Source: Porphyra umbilicalis (Eukaryota; Rhodophyta; Bangiophyceae; Bangiales; Bangiaceae). From it: a stretch of 64,000 nucleotides of DNA. The stretch spans positions 310,001 to 374,000 of the forward strand of contig KV918783.1 of assembly GCA_002049455.2 (NCBI GenBank). Reading direction: 5' to 3'. The notes below the pieces were generated by a model, which ran no database searches, was not told the origin of the DNA, and saw nothing but the letters and a program-made list of their open reading frames with translations. The position numbers and the translations under genes were made by a program. Position 1 is the stretch's first letter, and each line of letters begins with the position of its first letter. Shown here one piece after another: positions 33,228 to 43,491 of this stretch.

Positions 33228-34285
33228 ATGTTTGAAGCGCGCATGGCCCAGGCCTCGACCCTGAAGAAGGTGCTCGAAGCCGTCAAAGACATGGTCTCGG
33301 AAGGCAACTTTGACTGCTCCGAGGAGGGCATCTGCCTCCAAGCCATGGACGTGGCGCACGTGTCCCTCGTCAACGTCCTCCTCCGCGCGCAGGGCTTTGA
33401 GATGTTCCGGTGCGACCGCAACTTGGCGCTCGGCATCCAACTCGCCAACCTGTCCAAGGTGCTCAACTGCGCGGGCAAGGACGATGCGGTGACCGTCAAG
33501 GCCGAGGACGAGGGCGCCGACACGGCCGAGTTTATGTTTGAGAGCTCCAAGGGCGACCGCATCACCACCTTTGAGTTGACGCTCATGGACATTGACTCGG
33601 AGCACCTGGGCGTGCCAGAGGACACCACGTACACGGCGGTGATCAAGATGCCGAGCACCGAGTTCCGCCGCATCATCTCGGACCTGAGCACCATTGGCGA
33701 CACTGTAACGATTGGTACGTTCGGGGGGGGGGACGGGGGGAAGGGTCCGCGCCCGGGGCGGCACTGTGCTCCTCGTGTTGGGGTGCTGTGGTCGTGGGGG
33801 TGTGGCGTTGTTTATCATTGGAGACCACTAGTGGCTGTTTGGGAGGCGGGAGTTGGCTGCTCGAACGAGTGCTGCTCTCGACGTGGTTCATGTTTCTAAC
33901 TCGTTCTCCCCGCTGCGTGTTGCTCTCGTCCCACGTCTGCTCCTATCCGTCTATTCTGTCGTTGGCCCCCCGAGCAGAGGTCAGCAAGGACGGCGCCTCG
34001 TTCCAGGTCTCTGGCGACATTGGCAAGGGCAACCTGTGCATCCAGTCCAACACCGCCGCCGACAAGCCGTCGGAGCGGGTGGAGATTACGATGGAGGAGC
34101 CGACCAAGCAAACATACGCGATGCGCTACCTGTCGTTTTTTACCAAGGCCGCCCCGCTGTCGGACACGGTCACCATCTCGCTGTCGCCAGACGTGCCGCT
34201 GGTCGTTGAGTTCAACATTGGGGAGGAGGTCGGCTACGTCAAGTACTACCTCGCACCAAAGATCACGGAGGGGGATGAGGAGTGA
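33228..34285 (+). CDS. PCNA: proliferating cell nuclear antigen (PCNA), one intron
   Basis: The DNA sliding clamp, a homotrimeric ring that tethers replicative polymerases. The product is 264 residues, the normal length. It begins [20 protein letters not shown]; the interdomain and core motifs are clear ([51 protein letters not shown]). Exon 1 is 33228-33714. A phase-1 intron follows (33715-33977, 263 bases, GTACGT...CAG), cutting before EVSKDGASF. Exon 2 is 33978-34285 and ends in the PCNA-typical [35 protein letters not shown] and an acidic tail. The ATG has an ideal context (GCCACCATGT). It is divergent to the GPN1-type gene. Confidence 0.97.
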
Positions 34286-34414
34286 TGCCGCTCTACATCA
34301 ACGTGTCTTTGTCTCGTCTCTTGTTTGTCTTTCTTGCTTTATTTCCGCTTTTTCTTGATTTCCTTGCATGGTACCTCTTTCGATTGCCTGGGCTGTGCGT
34401 CGATGCGGTTGTGC

Positions 34415-34571
34415 TGTGGTCACTGGGTGCGTTGTGGTCACTGGGTGCGTTGTAAAAATCGTTGCATCAACGAAGCATGTGTAGCTCGGCCCCCATGGTC
34501 ATGCGCCACTGCACAACCAGGACATGGCGAGCCATGGTCATGCGCCACTGCACAACCAGGACATGGCGAGA
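34415..34571. repeat. two short tandem duplications 3' of PCNA
   Basis: GTGGTCACTGGGTGCGTT occurs twice in direct succession (about 34415-34451). Then a 39-base unit starting CATGGTCATGCGCCACTGCA occurs twice (34494-34532 and 34533-34571) with almost no difference, so it is recent. Both lie between the convergent PCNA and GH16 genes. Confidence 0.8.
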
Positions 34572-34745
34572 GCCTGGCACTCGCAGTCAAGACCAGAGGC
34601 GATGCCCTTGCCGCCGACCCAGTCACCAAGCACCGGAGAGAGCACTACACAACCACGCAAGCAGCATCCTACTACCCATTGCCCAGCACCACGCACCCAC
34701 AGACGACCACCAACCCCCCCCACGCCTGTGGCGCACCCGCCCACC

Positions 34746-35744
34746 TCACAGCGGCGTCTTGGTCCACGCGCGCACGTAATCAATGATAAACTCTGACGGC
34801 AGCTCCGCCGGGTCTGGGAGCCCAAACCAGTTGGGCCCGACCATCGTCTCCGAGTCAAAGTTCATAAACAGCGGCTGGTGCCAGTACGTGTTGGGCAGCG
34901 ACCGCACGGGGCGGCCGTCGACGACCCACGTGAGGGCCTCGGGCGTCCAGTCGAGGCCAAACGTGTGGAAATCATCGCACAGCGCGCAGCTGTTGGTCCA
35001 CACGCCCGGGTGGCTGAGCGGCTTTTGATTCTTGTCGAGCCCCACGTCCCGCGTCGGCATCCGAAACACGTGCGCGTTCATGTGGTAGGTGCACTCGTGG
35101 CCGCGCGCGCGCGCGAGTTCAAACACGTCAATCTCCGTCCAGCGGTCCCGCTGGTTGTTGGAAAACCAAAACGCCGACGAGGCGGCCGACGCCATGGGCT
35201 TGGCGCGGCACTCAAAGTAGCCGTACAAGACGGGCTTTTTGGCGCGCACAAACGCGGTCGTGAAGCGCTCGTAGCCGTCGGGCCAATCAATGGCGCACTG
35301 CCCATCGTCCTCGCAGCAGGCGGTGAGGATGAGTTGGCTCTTGGCCACCCGCACGTTTTTGGGGTGGAAGAGGCCGGGCTTGCGCCCCTTCCACCCGGGG
35401 TTGTGGTCGTGCCACTTGGCCGCGTCGAGCGTGCGCCCGTTCCACTCGTCCCACACGTGGGGGATGGGCGTCCACGCGAACTTGCCGACGGCGGCGGGGT
35501 AGTCGGGCACGACGTTGGGGTCTGCATTGACGCCGTCGGTCGCTTCCGCGTCCTCCGCGTCGTGGTCGTGGCAGTCGCACGTCCCGTGCTCCCCGTGGTC
35601 GTGCCCGTGCCCGTGCCCGTGGTCGTGCCCGTGGCCCTTGGCCGGCGCGCTGCCGCCGCCGCCGTCGTGCGCGGCGCCCGACGGCGGCGGTGAGGGCGCC
35701 AACTCGGCGAGGAGCTTGGCCTTGAGGCGGTCGCGGAGGCCCAT
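34746..35744 (-). CDS. GH16 family glycoside hydrolase (carrageenase/porphyranase/agarase type)
   Basis: The 332-residue product has the GH16 jelly-roll pattern: DEWNGRTLDAAKWHDHNPGW near the start of the domain, NVRVAKSQLILTA, YGYFECRAKP, the catalytic motif WTEIDVFE (nucleophile Glu204, acid/base Glu209), TFGLDWTPEALTWVVDG, and a C-terminal IIDYVRAWT strand. These features are closest to the galactanase branch of GH16, which cuts agars, porphyrans and carrageenans, so a role in cell-wall galactan turnover is inferred. No signal peptide is visible. Instead residues 37-61 are a His/Asp/Gly-rich array (GHGHDHGHGHGHDHGEHG, then CDCHDHD) that could bind metal. The start is the ATG at 35744. No intron. 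It is divergent to the VWA protein. Confidence 0.9.
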   Translation of the reverse strand: MGLRDRLKAKLLAELAPSPPPSGAAHDGGGGSAPAKGHGHDHGHGHGHDHGEHGTCDCHDHDAEDAEATDGVNADPNVVPDYPAAVGKFAWTPIPHVWDEWNGRTLDAAKWHDHNPGWKGRKPGLFHPKNVRVAKSQLILTACCEDDGQCAIDWPDGYERFTTAFVRAKKPVLYGYFECRAKPMASAASSAFWFSNNQRDRWTEIDVFELARARGHECTYHMNAHVFRMPTRDVGLDKNQKPLSHPGVWTNSCALCDDFHTFGLDWTPEALTWVVDGRPVRSLPNTYWHQPLFMNFDSETMVGPNWFGLPDPAELPSEFIIDYVRAWTKTPL

Positions 35745-37164
35745 GACGCCGCTCCCCAGAGGGGAGGGCGGGGGGGGGGGGGGGGGCGGGGGGCGCGGGC
35801 AGAGAAGCGGGAAGAGAGCAAACGCAACGGGGCCGGCAGGTGGCGGGGAGGAACGGTGTCGCGCCCGCGGCGGTGGGCACCGACGCGCGACGAGGAGGCC
35901 GCGCCGAGGACGGGAGCGCAGTCAAAAGACGCGCCGCGCGTCGCCGCCGACAATGGCAACGGCGGCACGTGCGGTCGGCGCGGACCCCCCGGCGGCGCCA
36001 CGGCAGCCGCCGGTCGCGCGCGGCGCGGCGCGCGCGCGGCCCGCGGCGGCGCGGCGGGTCTGCCCCCAAGACGCCTGGCGGCGGCCGAATCCCGCGCCCG
36101 TCTGCCCCCACACCGGGCCAAACCGTCGGTGCCCCACACCGTGCCAAACCGTCGGTGGCGCCGCGGCGCGTGGCGGCCACGCCGCCGCTGGCACCGCCGA
36201 GACGGGCCGCCGCTTGCAGACACCGCACCGCGGGGCGGCGTGTCGGCGCCGGCCGCGCGCACCCGCCGGGGCGTCGTCGACGCGCCGTGCGCACAGCAAC
36301 CGTCGGGTCGGGGGCGTGACAATGCGCGTGGGGCCGGGCGGGGCTGTCGACGGGGCGCGCCTCCACCACCCCCGTATCAATCGCTGCCGCGCGGTCGGCC
36401 AATTCCGCAGTGTCCGCAGCGGTCGCTTTCCATTGCAGTCCGACTTGCAAGGCGGTGGATCAACGCCTCCACAACAAAAGCCGGAATTCGTAGAACGATC
36501 CTGGCGATGGAATACCGACCCGCAGTGTGGGGGCACGTATTTACCCCGCCGTGCAGATGTACCCGGCCTGCGGCGGGGCTCTGGGGGGTGGCGCTGGAGC
36601 GCCGTCCCGCGTGCACCCTCCAGCGCGGAGGGGGGGGGAGTAGCCCCCCCCAAGTCTGATCTGCGCCCGGCGCTCGGCCGGTCGTCGCGCGGCCCTTCCG
36701 GGGTACCCCGTGGCTCCGCAAGCTGAACTCGGTCACCATATGTGCAATGGAAATGTAGTGGTTCGAGCCCAAGAGTGTGTGACTGGCTTGTTGCAGAGAC
36801 TCCCTTTTTTGTGGGTCAGACGTCCCGCACAGCTTGCTTGCTGCAGCACAGCAAGGCAACGGCGGGACTGTGCCCCTACGAGGTCATCGTGCCACGGGGG
36901 CCCACGCCGACGTGGGGAGGTCGTGTTGTCGGGGGTGGGGGGGGCGGGGGCCAGCAGCGGCGAGAATGCGGTCTCATGGCCAGAGGTGGGGGGCTAGCCC
37001 CGCGACGGCGGCGGCCCTACAAGACGGGCGGCGGCGCCTTGCCAGTGCAGCCCCGCCGTGGGCCGACGGCGCCCCCCCCCTGAGAAGGAACTGGCGTGGC
37101 GGAGCTTTTCCCCCCCCCCGCCCCCCCTTGGCCCCCCTCCTCCCTGCCCGCCGCTGCTGCCGCT
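35745..37164. other. intergenic, divergent region between GH16 and VWA genes
   Basis: GC-rich and without a recognised gene; long G runs occur at about 35771-35793. A near-duplicate phrase GGGCCAAACCGTCGGTGCCC / GTGCCAAACCGTCGGTGGCG lies at about 36115-36155. Frames are open on both strands because of composition. Confidence 0.45.
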
Positions 37165-38455
37165 ATGCCTCTCCAGCGCCGCACCGCCATCACCCTTGCC
37201 GCCGTGGGCGGGACAGTCCTGGCCGCTGTCGTCATCACCGTCACGGCGGTGATGCTGACGCGGGGCGAGGGGGACCCGCCCCCTCGCGCCTTTCCCGCCC
37301 CCTCCACGGCCCTCGGCACCCCCCCCCCCCCCCAGTGGCGGCGCCCACGTTCGACCCCGTGGCCGCACAAAAATGCTTGACTGCCTTTGAGGACGCTCGC
37401 CCGACGCCGGCGCCCGTCGACATGGTGCTGCTGTTCGACACGGGGGACGCAGCGGCGGGGGCGCCGCTGGCCAGTCTGGCCCCCGAGCCGGGGGGGGGCT
37501 GTTCAACAGTCCCGTCAGTGTAACCTTTGGGAATGGCTCCCGCATGGCGGTGGCCACTTATGGCGACGTTGGCACGCGCGGGGGGGGGGGTCGCCCCTCA
37601 CCTGGGTCCTCCCTCTGTCGGCCAACGGGACGGAGGTGGGCGTAGCGGTGAGTGGCCTTGTCGGCACCGGGGGGGGGGCAGGAAGGGGGACGCACTCGCC
37701 GCCCTAGCCGCCTTGGCCACCTCCCCACGGGCCGTCCGGTGGGGCCCCGACGCCACCCGGGTGGTCGGGTGGGTGGGTGGCCGCCCCGGCACGGAGGGCG
37801 GTTGTAGCGGCGGCGGTCGTCGGCTGAGCCGCGAGGGCGTGGCGGCCGACCTGGTCGCCGCCCGCATCGTGGTGGCGGCTTTGAGCGTGGGCGGGGGGCT
37901 GGATGCGGCCGTGCCGGGGGGCGCTGGGAGCGGGGGGGGGGGGGCGCCGTCGCCGACGGCTGCCCTTCCCCCACCCCGGGGAGCAGCCCCCTTGCGGCCC
38001 CCCCCATTGACGCGGGCCAGGCGGGGGCCCTGCTGGACGCGGGGGTGGAGGGGTGGGTCGAGCGCCTGCCGCCATCCGCCATGGCCGGGGGGGGGCTGGC
38101 GGCCGTCCTGCGCCCGCTCCTCCGCCGCGCCTGGCTCCTCCGCCCCACCACCTCTGTCCACGACTGTGGGGGGGGGTACGACGTGCGGTGCGTCTCGGCC
38201 TTTACCCTTGGCTTATGTTCGAGCGGCCGGAGGGCGACGGGGGGGTTGCCCCCCGCAGGAGGGGGCCTCGCCCGCACCTGCGACGCCGTCGAGGCGTGGG
38301 CGCTCGGCAACCTCGTCCGCTCGGTCGGCGGTCAGGAGCCGACACGGACCGTCACTGCGTGTGCGGATGGGACCGAGGCGACGTGTGTGTGGGAGGCTGA
38401 CAGTTTTGTGTGGTGCGAGGGGGACCCGCTGACTGCCGGGGGGGGCACTGTATGA
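37165..38455 (+). CDS. type II membrane protein with integrin-beta-like VWA domain (frame breaks at G/C runs)
   Basis: From the ATG at 37165 the product starts MPLQRRTAITLAAVGGTVLA, a basic end plus signal anchor. After C15 (37319-37333) the frame changes and PVDMVLLFDTGDA appears, the first strand of a von Willebrand A-type fold with the MIDAS serines missing. After G9 (37490-37498) comes VTFGNGSRMAVATYGDVG; after G11 (37580-37590) LPLSANGTEVGVAVSGLVG; after G10 (37669-37678) GDALAALAALATSPRAVRWG and RVVGWVGGRPGTEGG, which follow the order of integrin-beta I-like domains. After G13 (37932-37944) a Cys-containing outer region runs to the stop at 38453-38455. Each piece has GC-rich third positions, so one gene with wrong or variable run lengths is the best reading. 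Function unknown; adhesion is only a guess. Confidence 0.55.
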
Positions 38456-38970
38456 GGGGTGTGGGGACGGCCGGGCTCGACGCCATAGACTTCCAGACTA
38501 CTCCTTCTTCGGAACTTTGGTCTGAACATTTCCATACCTATGGAAGCTGTCTCCAACTGCATCGGTGTCGTACTTTCTTATTCGAAGGTATCGAGAGGGC
38601 CTGTTGATTGGCCGTGGCCAGCAAAACCGACATACCATCGCACGGCAGGGGGTCTACTCTGTGCCACCATCGCCGTGATGGGAGCGACTGTACTTGATCT
38701 TGGTGTGGACTTGGCCGCGGCACCTCGCGGTGCTTGGCAAGGGTGCCTCCACCGCGACGCTTCCGGCTTGGCCCGCCTCGTGCTGCAGTGGCCCCCGCTC
38801 CCGACGTCGCCCCCGATCGCCGCCCCCGACCCCCCGTACCCTCGTTGCCGCCCCCGACCACCCGTACGTGCCGCATCACCCCACCACTCGCTTCTGCCGC
38901 CCGCCCCTGCGCCGACCGTCCCGCCTGACCCCACCCGGTGCTGCCCTCCCTTCCCCCCCCCTCGACCACC
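38456..38970. other. intergenic, upstream of the BtuF-like gene
   Basis: No gene is recognised. The last 150 bases are C-rich and pyrimidine-rich, as before other starts in this window. Confidence 0.5.
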
Positions 38971-39999
38971 ATGTCGGCGGCTGTCGCCCCCCCCGCCGCG
39001 GCGGCAACGTCCAATCCCTCCCTCCCTTTGGCCGACGTGGACGTGTCCACCCTCCGCATCCTCTCTCTCCTCCCCTCCGCCACCGAAATCGTGTGCGCGC
39101 TCGGCCTCCGCCCCGTCGGCGTCACGCACGAGTGCGACTACCCGCCCGACGTCGTCGCGGGGTTGCCGGCGGTCACCTCGTCGTCCATCCCCGCCGACGC
39201 GACGAGCTGTGAAATCGACGTGGCGGTGTCGGAAAAGGTCGCGTCGGACGGCCGCAAGCCGCTGTATTCCCTGGTCATGCCCGTCGTCGAGCGGCTCGCC
39301 CCAACGGCCTTTGTCACCCAAGCGCTGTGCGACGTGTGCGCCGTCGAAACGGGGGCCGTCCACCGCGCCGCCGCCTCCCTGCCGTCCTCACCAGTGGTCA
39401 TCAACCTCGAGCCGTCGACGCTCGGGGAGGTCATTGCGAGCATCACCACCCTCGCGGGCACGCTCGGCGTGCCGCGCCTGGCCGTGCCGGTCGTCGACCG
39501 CCTGCGTGGCCGGGTCGACGCGGTGCGGTGCCGCACCGCCGCGGCGATCGCCGACGGTACCATCCGGGCGCCCCGCCGCGTCTTTGTCGCCGAGTGGATC
39601 GACCCGCTCTTCACGTGCGGCCACTGGACGCCCGAGTTGGTCGAGCTGGCCGGGGGGGTGGAGGTGGCGGGCGTGGCGGGCGGGCGGTCGACGCGCTCGT
39701 CGGTGGCGGCGCTGGTGCCGCTGCGCCCTGAGGTGCTCCTCGTGGCCCTGTGCGGGTTTGGCGTCGAGCGCAGTATGCGGGATGTGCCCATCCTCCAGGC
39801 CGCCAGCGGGTATGACGACCTGCCGGCGGCGGCGGCGGGGGAGGTGTACGTGACGGACGGGAACGCCTACTTTTCGCGCTCGGGGCCGCGGCTGGTGGAT
39901 AGCTTGGAGATCCTCGCGCACACGCTGTGGCCGGCGGTGCACCCGCTGCCGGCGGGGCTGCCGCCGGCGGTGCGCGTCGGCAAGAAGGGGGACGCGTGA
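38971..39999 (+). CDS. BtuF/TroA-type cobalamin-binding protein-like
   Basis: The 342-residue product matches the substrate-binding-protein fold of BtuF-like vitamin B12 binders (COG0614 type): RILSLLPSATEIVCALGL, THECDYPPDV, SEIDxxV-like CEIDVAVSEKV, the diagnostic FVTQALCDVCAV, VINLEPSTLGEV, FVAEWIDPLFTCGHWTPELV, and YVTDGNAYFSRSGPRLVDSL. Bacterial relatives scavenge B12 or act inside the cell. Here no signal or transit peptide is obvious; the N-terminus is a short Ala/Pro stretch. The ATG at 38971 has a CCACCATGT context; an upstream in-frame ATG at 38938 is less likely. No intron. The close resemblance to cyanobacterial and bacterial proteins suggests an old acquisition. Red algae such as Porphyra need B12, which fits. 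Confidence 0.88.
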   Translation: MSAAVAPPAAAATSNPSLPLADVDVSTLRILSLLPSATEIVCALGLRPVGVTHECDYPPDVVAGLPAVTSSSIPADATSCEIDVAVSEKVASDGRKPLYSLVMPVVERLAPTAFVTQALCDVCAVETGAVHRAAASLPSSPVVINLEPSTLGEVIASITTLAGTLGVPRLAVPVVDRLRGRVDAVRCRTAAAIADGTIRAPRRVFVAEWIDPLFTCGHWTPELVELAGGVEVAGVAGGRSTRSSVAALVPLRPEVLLVALCGFGVERSMRDVPILQAASGYDDLPAAAAGEVYVTDGNAYFSRSGPRLVDSLEILAHTLWPAVHPLPAGLPPAVRVGKKGDA

Positions 40000-40674
40000 G
40001 CGGTCGGGCGGCGGCAAGGGGGGGGTGACTGGTCGTGTCTGCGTGCGCTGACGGACGGCGGGCGGGCGGGGAGCCTCGAGTACAATGGAGGGGGGAGGAG
40101 GGCTGTGTTTGTCGCGGGCGCGTGTGGGAACACGCCGCGACGGTCGGGACGTGCGCGCGGGCGTGCCCGCCATAGCGCGGCAGCGTCAGTGCTCCCGGCG
40201 CCCGACGTCCAGTGTACATACAGCTAGCGTGTGCGCCGTGAGTCTTGCCCTCCTTGTTCGTGTGTTATGGAGCGGCCCCCCCTCTTCTTGTCGTACACCC
40301 CCGCCCGCCTAGGCCTCCCCCCCCGCGGTTTAAGGCGCCCGCCAGGCGGGTGCGCCACCACCCCCCCCCCCCCCGTAGTGGCCTTCCCCCCCTCCCCCCT
40401 GCCCGCGGGGGGTGGGGGGGGGGGGTGCAGCCGGTACGCGTAGCGACGGGTGGGCGAGCAGAGGTGGGCAGGGCGGGGGGGGTCGGTGGTCAGTCGGCTG
40501 TGAGTCTGGGCAGCGTCGCGCTTCCCGTGGCGGCGTGTCCGGCGCCGCCCAGCCTCCCACACGGGCTGGTCGCTGGGAGGGCGCCGCCGGCCCCGCCGCG
40601 ACCGCCGCCCTCCCGTTGCCCCCTCGCGTCGCCTCCTCGGACGTCCCCCATCCCCCTCCCCACACTCCTCGATC
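40000..40674. other. intergenic, no gene recognised
   Basis: GC-rich, with C runs (about 40359-40373) and G runs (about 40398-40426). Frames on both strands are low complexity only. Confidence 0.45.
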
Positions 40675-40944
40675 ATGGAACGTCCCTTGGCCGCCGTCGC
40701 CAACGCAAAGGACCCCGTGCGCAGCGTCGTTTTGGCCCCCGAAAAAAACAGGCGCAGGCGCACACCCCCCGACGTGCGCACGGCCACGCTGCCGCCGTGG
40801 CCGGTGCTCCTGGAGCGGGGAGGTCCCCTGACCGACCCGTTTGCGACAGACTGCGTGTCCCGGGTGGGGACGGACTACTCCTCGAGGGCGGCCGCCAGTC
40901 AAATGGGCGGGGTTCTGGTGGGAAGGGCGGGGGGCACCAAGTAG
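40675..40944 (+). CDS. hypothetical 89-residue protein
   Basis: From the ATG at 40675 the product begins MERPLAAVANAKDPVRSVVL, continues with a basic APEKNRRRRTPPDVR and then PPWPVLLERGGPLTDPFATD, and ends GGVLVGRAGGTK. Composition is balanced and third positions are GC-rich, unlike the low-complexity frames around it. No domain is recognised. It lies between the BtuF-like and CKS genes on the same strand. A further exon cannot be excluded. Confidence 0.4.
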   Translation: MERPLAAVANAKDPVRSVVLAPEKNRRRRTPPDVRTATLPPWPVLLERGGPLTDPFATDCVSRVGTDYSSRAAASQMGGVLVGRAGGTK

Positions 40945-42196
40945 ATGTCCGTCAGTTTTCTTGAGGCTGCCGATGCCTCGCATTGATCTGGGGCAGATGA
41001 CGCGAATCAAGCGTCGCCCGTGGGCGCTCCGTGGAGGGGGGGGGGGGGGCGTACAGCAGCGGCGTCGTGGCTGACGAGGCCCTTGAGGCATCGATGGGGT
41101 TGCAGCGACCCGGTCTCGGCCGGCGGAGACTGTTCTGTGCCCTCATGGTGGGACACAGGAGCTGGAAACCTGGTCCTCGTATCTACACCTACGAACGACC
41201 AGACCTCTCGAGCGCCTCTCCGTCCCCATGTACGCACGCACCTGTGTGGCATTTCGTTTGAACCCCGCCTCGGGCGTCGCTGTTTCACAGCTCCCAGCGA
41301 GCCCCCGGAAGACGGCAGCGGTGGACCTCTCGCTGGTCATGGGGAAGCGAAGGTGCAACAAGCCTTGGCCCCCACCAATGGGCCGGGAAGGGGGGTGGGG
41401 CCTGCTCAGGCGGATGTGAGAGGCGCTCGAGCCGTCGATGGGAAAAGCGGGCAGGCGTAGCCACCAAGGCTGACGGCGTGATGCCATCGTATGCCCCACC
41501 CCCACGAATGGACACCGCGACGACAACATCAGCACAACGATTCACGCCTGCACGCGGTGCAACGTCCTTTTGATGGGCATCCTCCCCAGTCTACTGCCCC
41601 GCGCATTGCCCCCACACCCCTCCCCCCTCAGAAGTATACAACGTGTGGGTGAGCACCGGCCTGACCGCCACACCTGTCTGCCCACACGATTCTCTGCCAG
41701 CGACTGAACGCAGTCGCACGAGCGGACGGTGACGGGAAGCACACCACTGTTCCAATAGGAAGAGCCAGACGGCTTGGGGCGCATCGGCGTGTTTCCCGGC
41801 CACGCTCACCACGGCGGGCACAAGTTTGAATGCGGACGGTCCGTCACGTTCAAAAAACCAAACCCTTTAAAAACCAATTGGCCGCCGACGCTTGGACTCC
41901 AGCTCGTCAATTCGGTCGGCCCAGCCTGGCGCCGCTGACCGTGGGTGCGCGTCCCGTGTTTGGAGTCCGTGCGTCTGTGTCATCAACACCGCGGCCGTCG
42001 CTGTGTCCCGCGCTGCACGCATTCACCCCCTCCCACCCGCCGACGTGCTGCCCCCAGTCGACACGTGCCACCCGTGACACCGCGGCCGACGCTCTTCCCC
42101 TACCCACCACCAACGCTCCCCGCTGGTATTCCTGCCATTTGGTGCCCGCTGCACTCGGTGTAGCGCTGTGGGTGGCGACGCCCGCTGCCGGCCACG
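40945..42196. other. intergenic, no gene recognised
   Basis: Mixed-composition DNA. A G10 run lies at about 41037-41048. No frame on either strand resembles a protein family. The CKS promoter should lie in its last few hundred bases. Confidence 0.5.
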
Positions 42197-42809
42197 ATGC
42201 CCGCAACACAAATTATCTACTCGGAGAAGTACTACGACGACACCTTTGAGTACAGGTACGGAAAGGGTAGCGCGGTGTCTCTGTTTTGCGTGTGTATCAC
42301 GTTGCTCTGCGTGGGAGCTTGTGGCAGGTTTGGTTTGCGCACCCTTGTGCCGCGATTGTGCGGCAGGGTTGTAGGAGTTTGGCCGGCTTGTTGTCTTCTT
42401 GCTCTTTTTCAGTTTTCCGTGACGGTCTGATGGTAGTTCCTGTGGACGCACTCTTCTCTGTCTTGTATCGCGTGTGCATGGGCGAGTTGTTAACCGCGTT
42501 GTATTCTTGTCGCTTTCTTTGTTGCCGCTCGCGCATGGTGCATATGCTCTTGTGGTCCTGGTGATTTTCTTTACGTGTCCGGTCGCTACCTCGCTTGGAT
42601 CCATTCATTGCGTCTTTTGGCTTCAACGCCCCAGGCATGTGATCTTGCCGTCGGACATCTCCAAGGCAATGCCCAAGGGGCGCCTCTTGAGCGAAGCCGA
42701 GTGGCGCGGCCTCGGCGTTCAGCAAAGCCGAGGCTGGGAGCATTACGCCATCCACCGGCCGGAGCCGCACATCCTGCTGTTCCGTCGCGACAAGAACGGC
42801 AACTATTGA
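42197..42809 (+). CDS. CKS1: cyclin-dependent kinase regulatory subunit (CKS), one intron
   Basis: CKS proteins bind cyclin-dependent kinases and help them act on phosphorylated substrates. The 77-residue product is full length. Exon 1 (42197-42255) encodes [20 protein letters not shown]. The intron (42256-42634, 379 bases, GTACGG...CAG) splits the Arg codon before [20 protein letters not shown]. Exon 2 (42635-42809) ends with the invariant [20 protein letters not shown] and [16 protein letters not shown], including the phosphate-binding and HxPEPH hinge residues. Both splice sites are canonical. It is the clearest small gene in the window and supports a eukaryotic nuclear origin. Confidence 0.97.
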
Positions 42810-43491
42810 TGTACCACTGTCGCTGTTTTCCTTTATCCATTCGTAGAATATTCGTCGCGGGCTGTCGATTGTCTCTTGTTCGAGCTCCTTGTTGACGTCC
42901 CTGCGTCGTTTGCGGTTGCTGCTGCCGGTTACTGCGGATACACGACGTTTGCATTGATGTGCTCTTGTTGTATGCGCGCACCATGATACGCGCCGCATGT
43001 CGCATACGCACGAGGCGGCTGTGCAGTTGTAGGTGTCTCTGCGGACGCCATCAGTGCGCGTGTTCGCCGCACCGTGGCCCTGTTGCGCATCTTAGCAAGG
43101 CGCTTTGGCGAGGTGGGAGGGGCGCCCTGTACGTGTTGCCACGGCGTCGGTCGGTCGGGTTGAGCTATTTTGTGGATGGGTGTCGAGCACTGTACCATGC
43201 TGTTTGAAGTTGCCTTCTGCGCTGGTTTCCTCCTCTCCGCGTTTTTCTGGTCTGCGGCACATGGCTTGCAGTGTAGGGATCATCGTTCATTTCTGCATGA
43301 GGTTGTCTTTCCCATGACAATGTACTGCCCCAGCATGGGAGGCACCACCATTTTTTATGGCCAAACACAGGGGTCGTGCTCCCTTTCCCCTTGCTGTGCC
43401 GTGATGGTGCAAGTGTGAGTCAGACAGATGCAATCTTGTACGGCCGGTTTGCCGCCCCCCACTGGGCAACGGTATGGATGAGGTGGGTGCA
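42810..43491. other. intergenic, no gene recognised
   Basis: Mixed composition with only short frames. The 3' end of CKS and of the minus-strand broken gene converge on this stretch. Confidence 0.5.

Noticed and set aside
36742-36790. Possible tRNA, because of GTGGTTCGAGCCC near 36758
   Set aside because: It resembles a B box, but no acceptor, D or anticodon stems could be folded around it.
37390-37640. Retroviral-type protease or Copia polyprotein, from VTFGNGSRMAVATYG
   Set aside because: Similar to the beta-barrel before Copia integrase, but no DTG/DSG active site in the right place and no integrase or reverse transcriptase follows; the VWA reading explains more of the sequence.
37165-38455. 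Programmed ribosomal frameshifting as the reason for the frame changes
   Set aside because: Five shifts of different size in one gene at long G/C runs do not resemble slippery-site plus pseudoknot arrangements; run-length error or variability is simpler.
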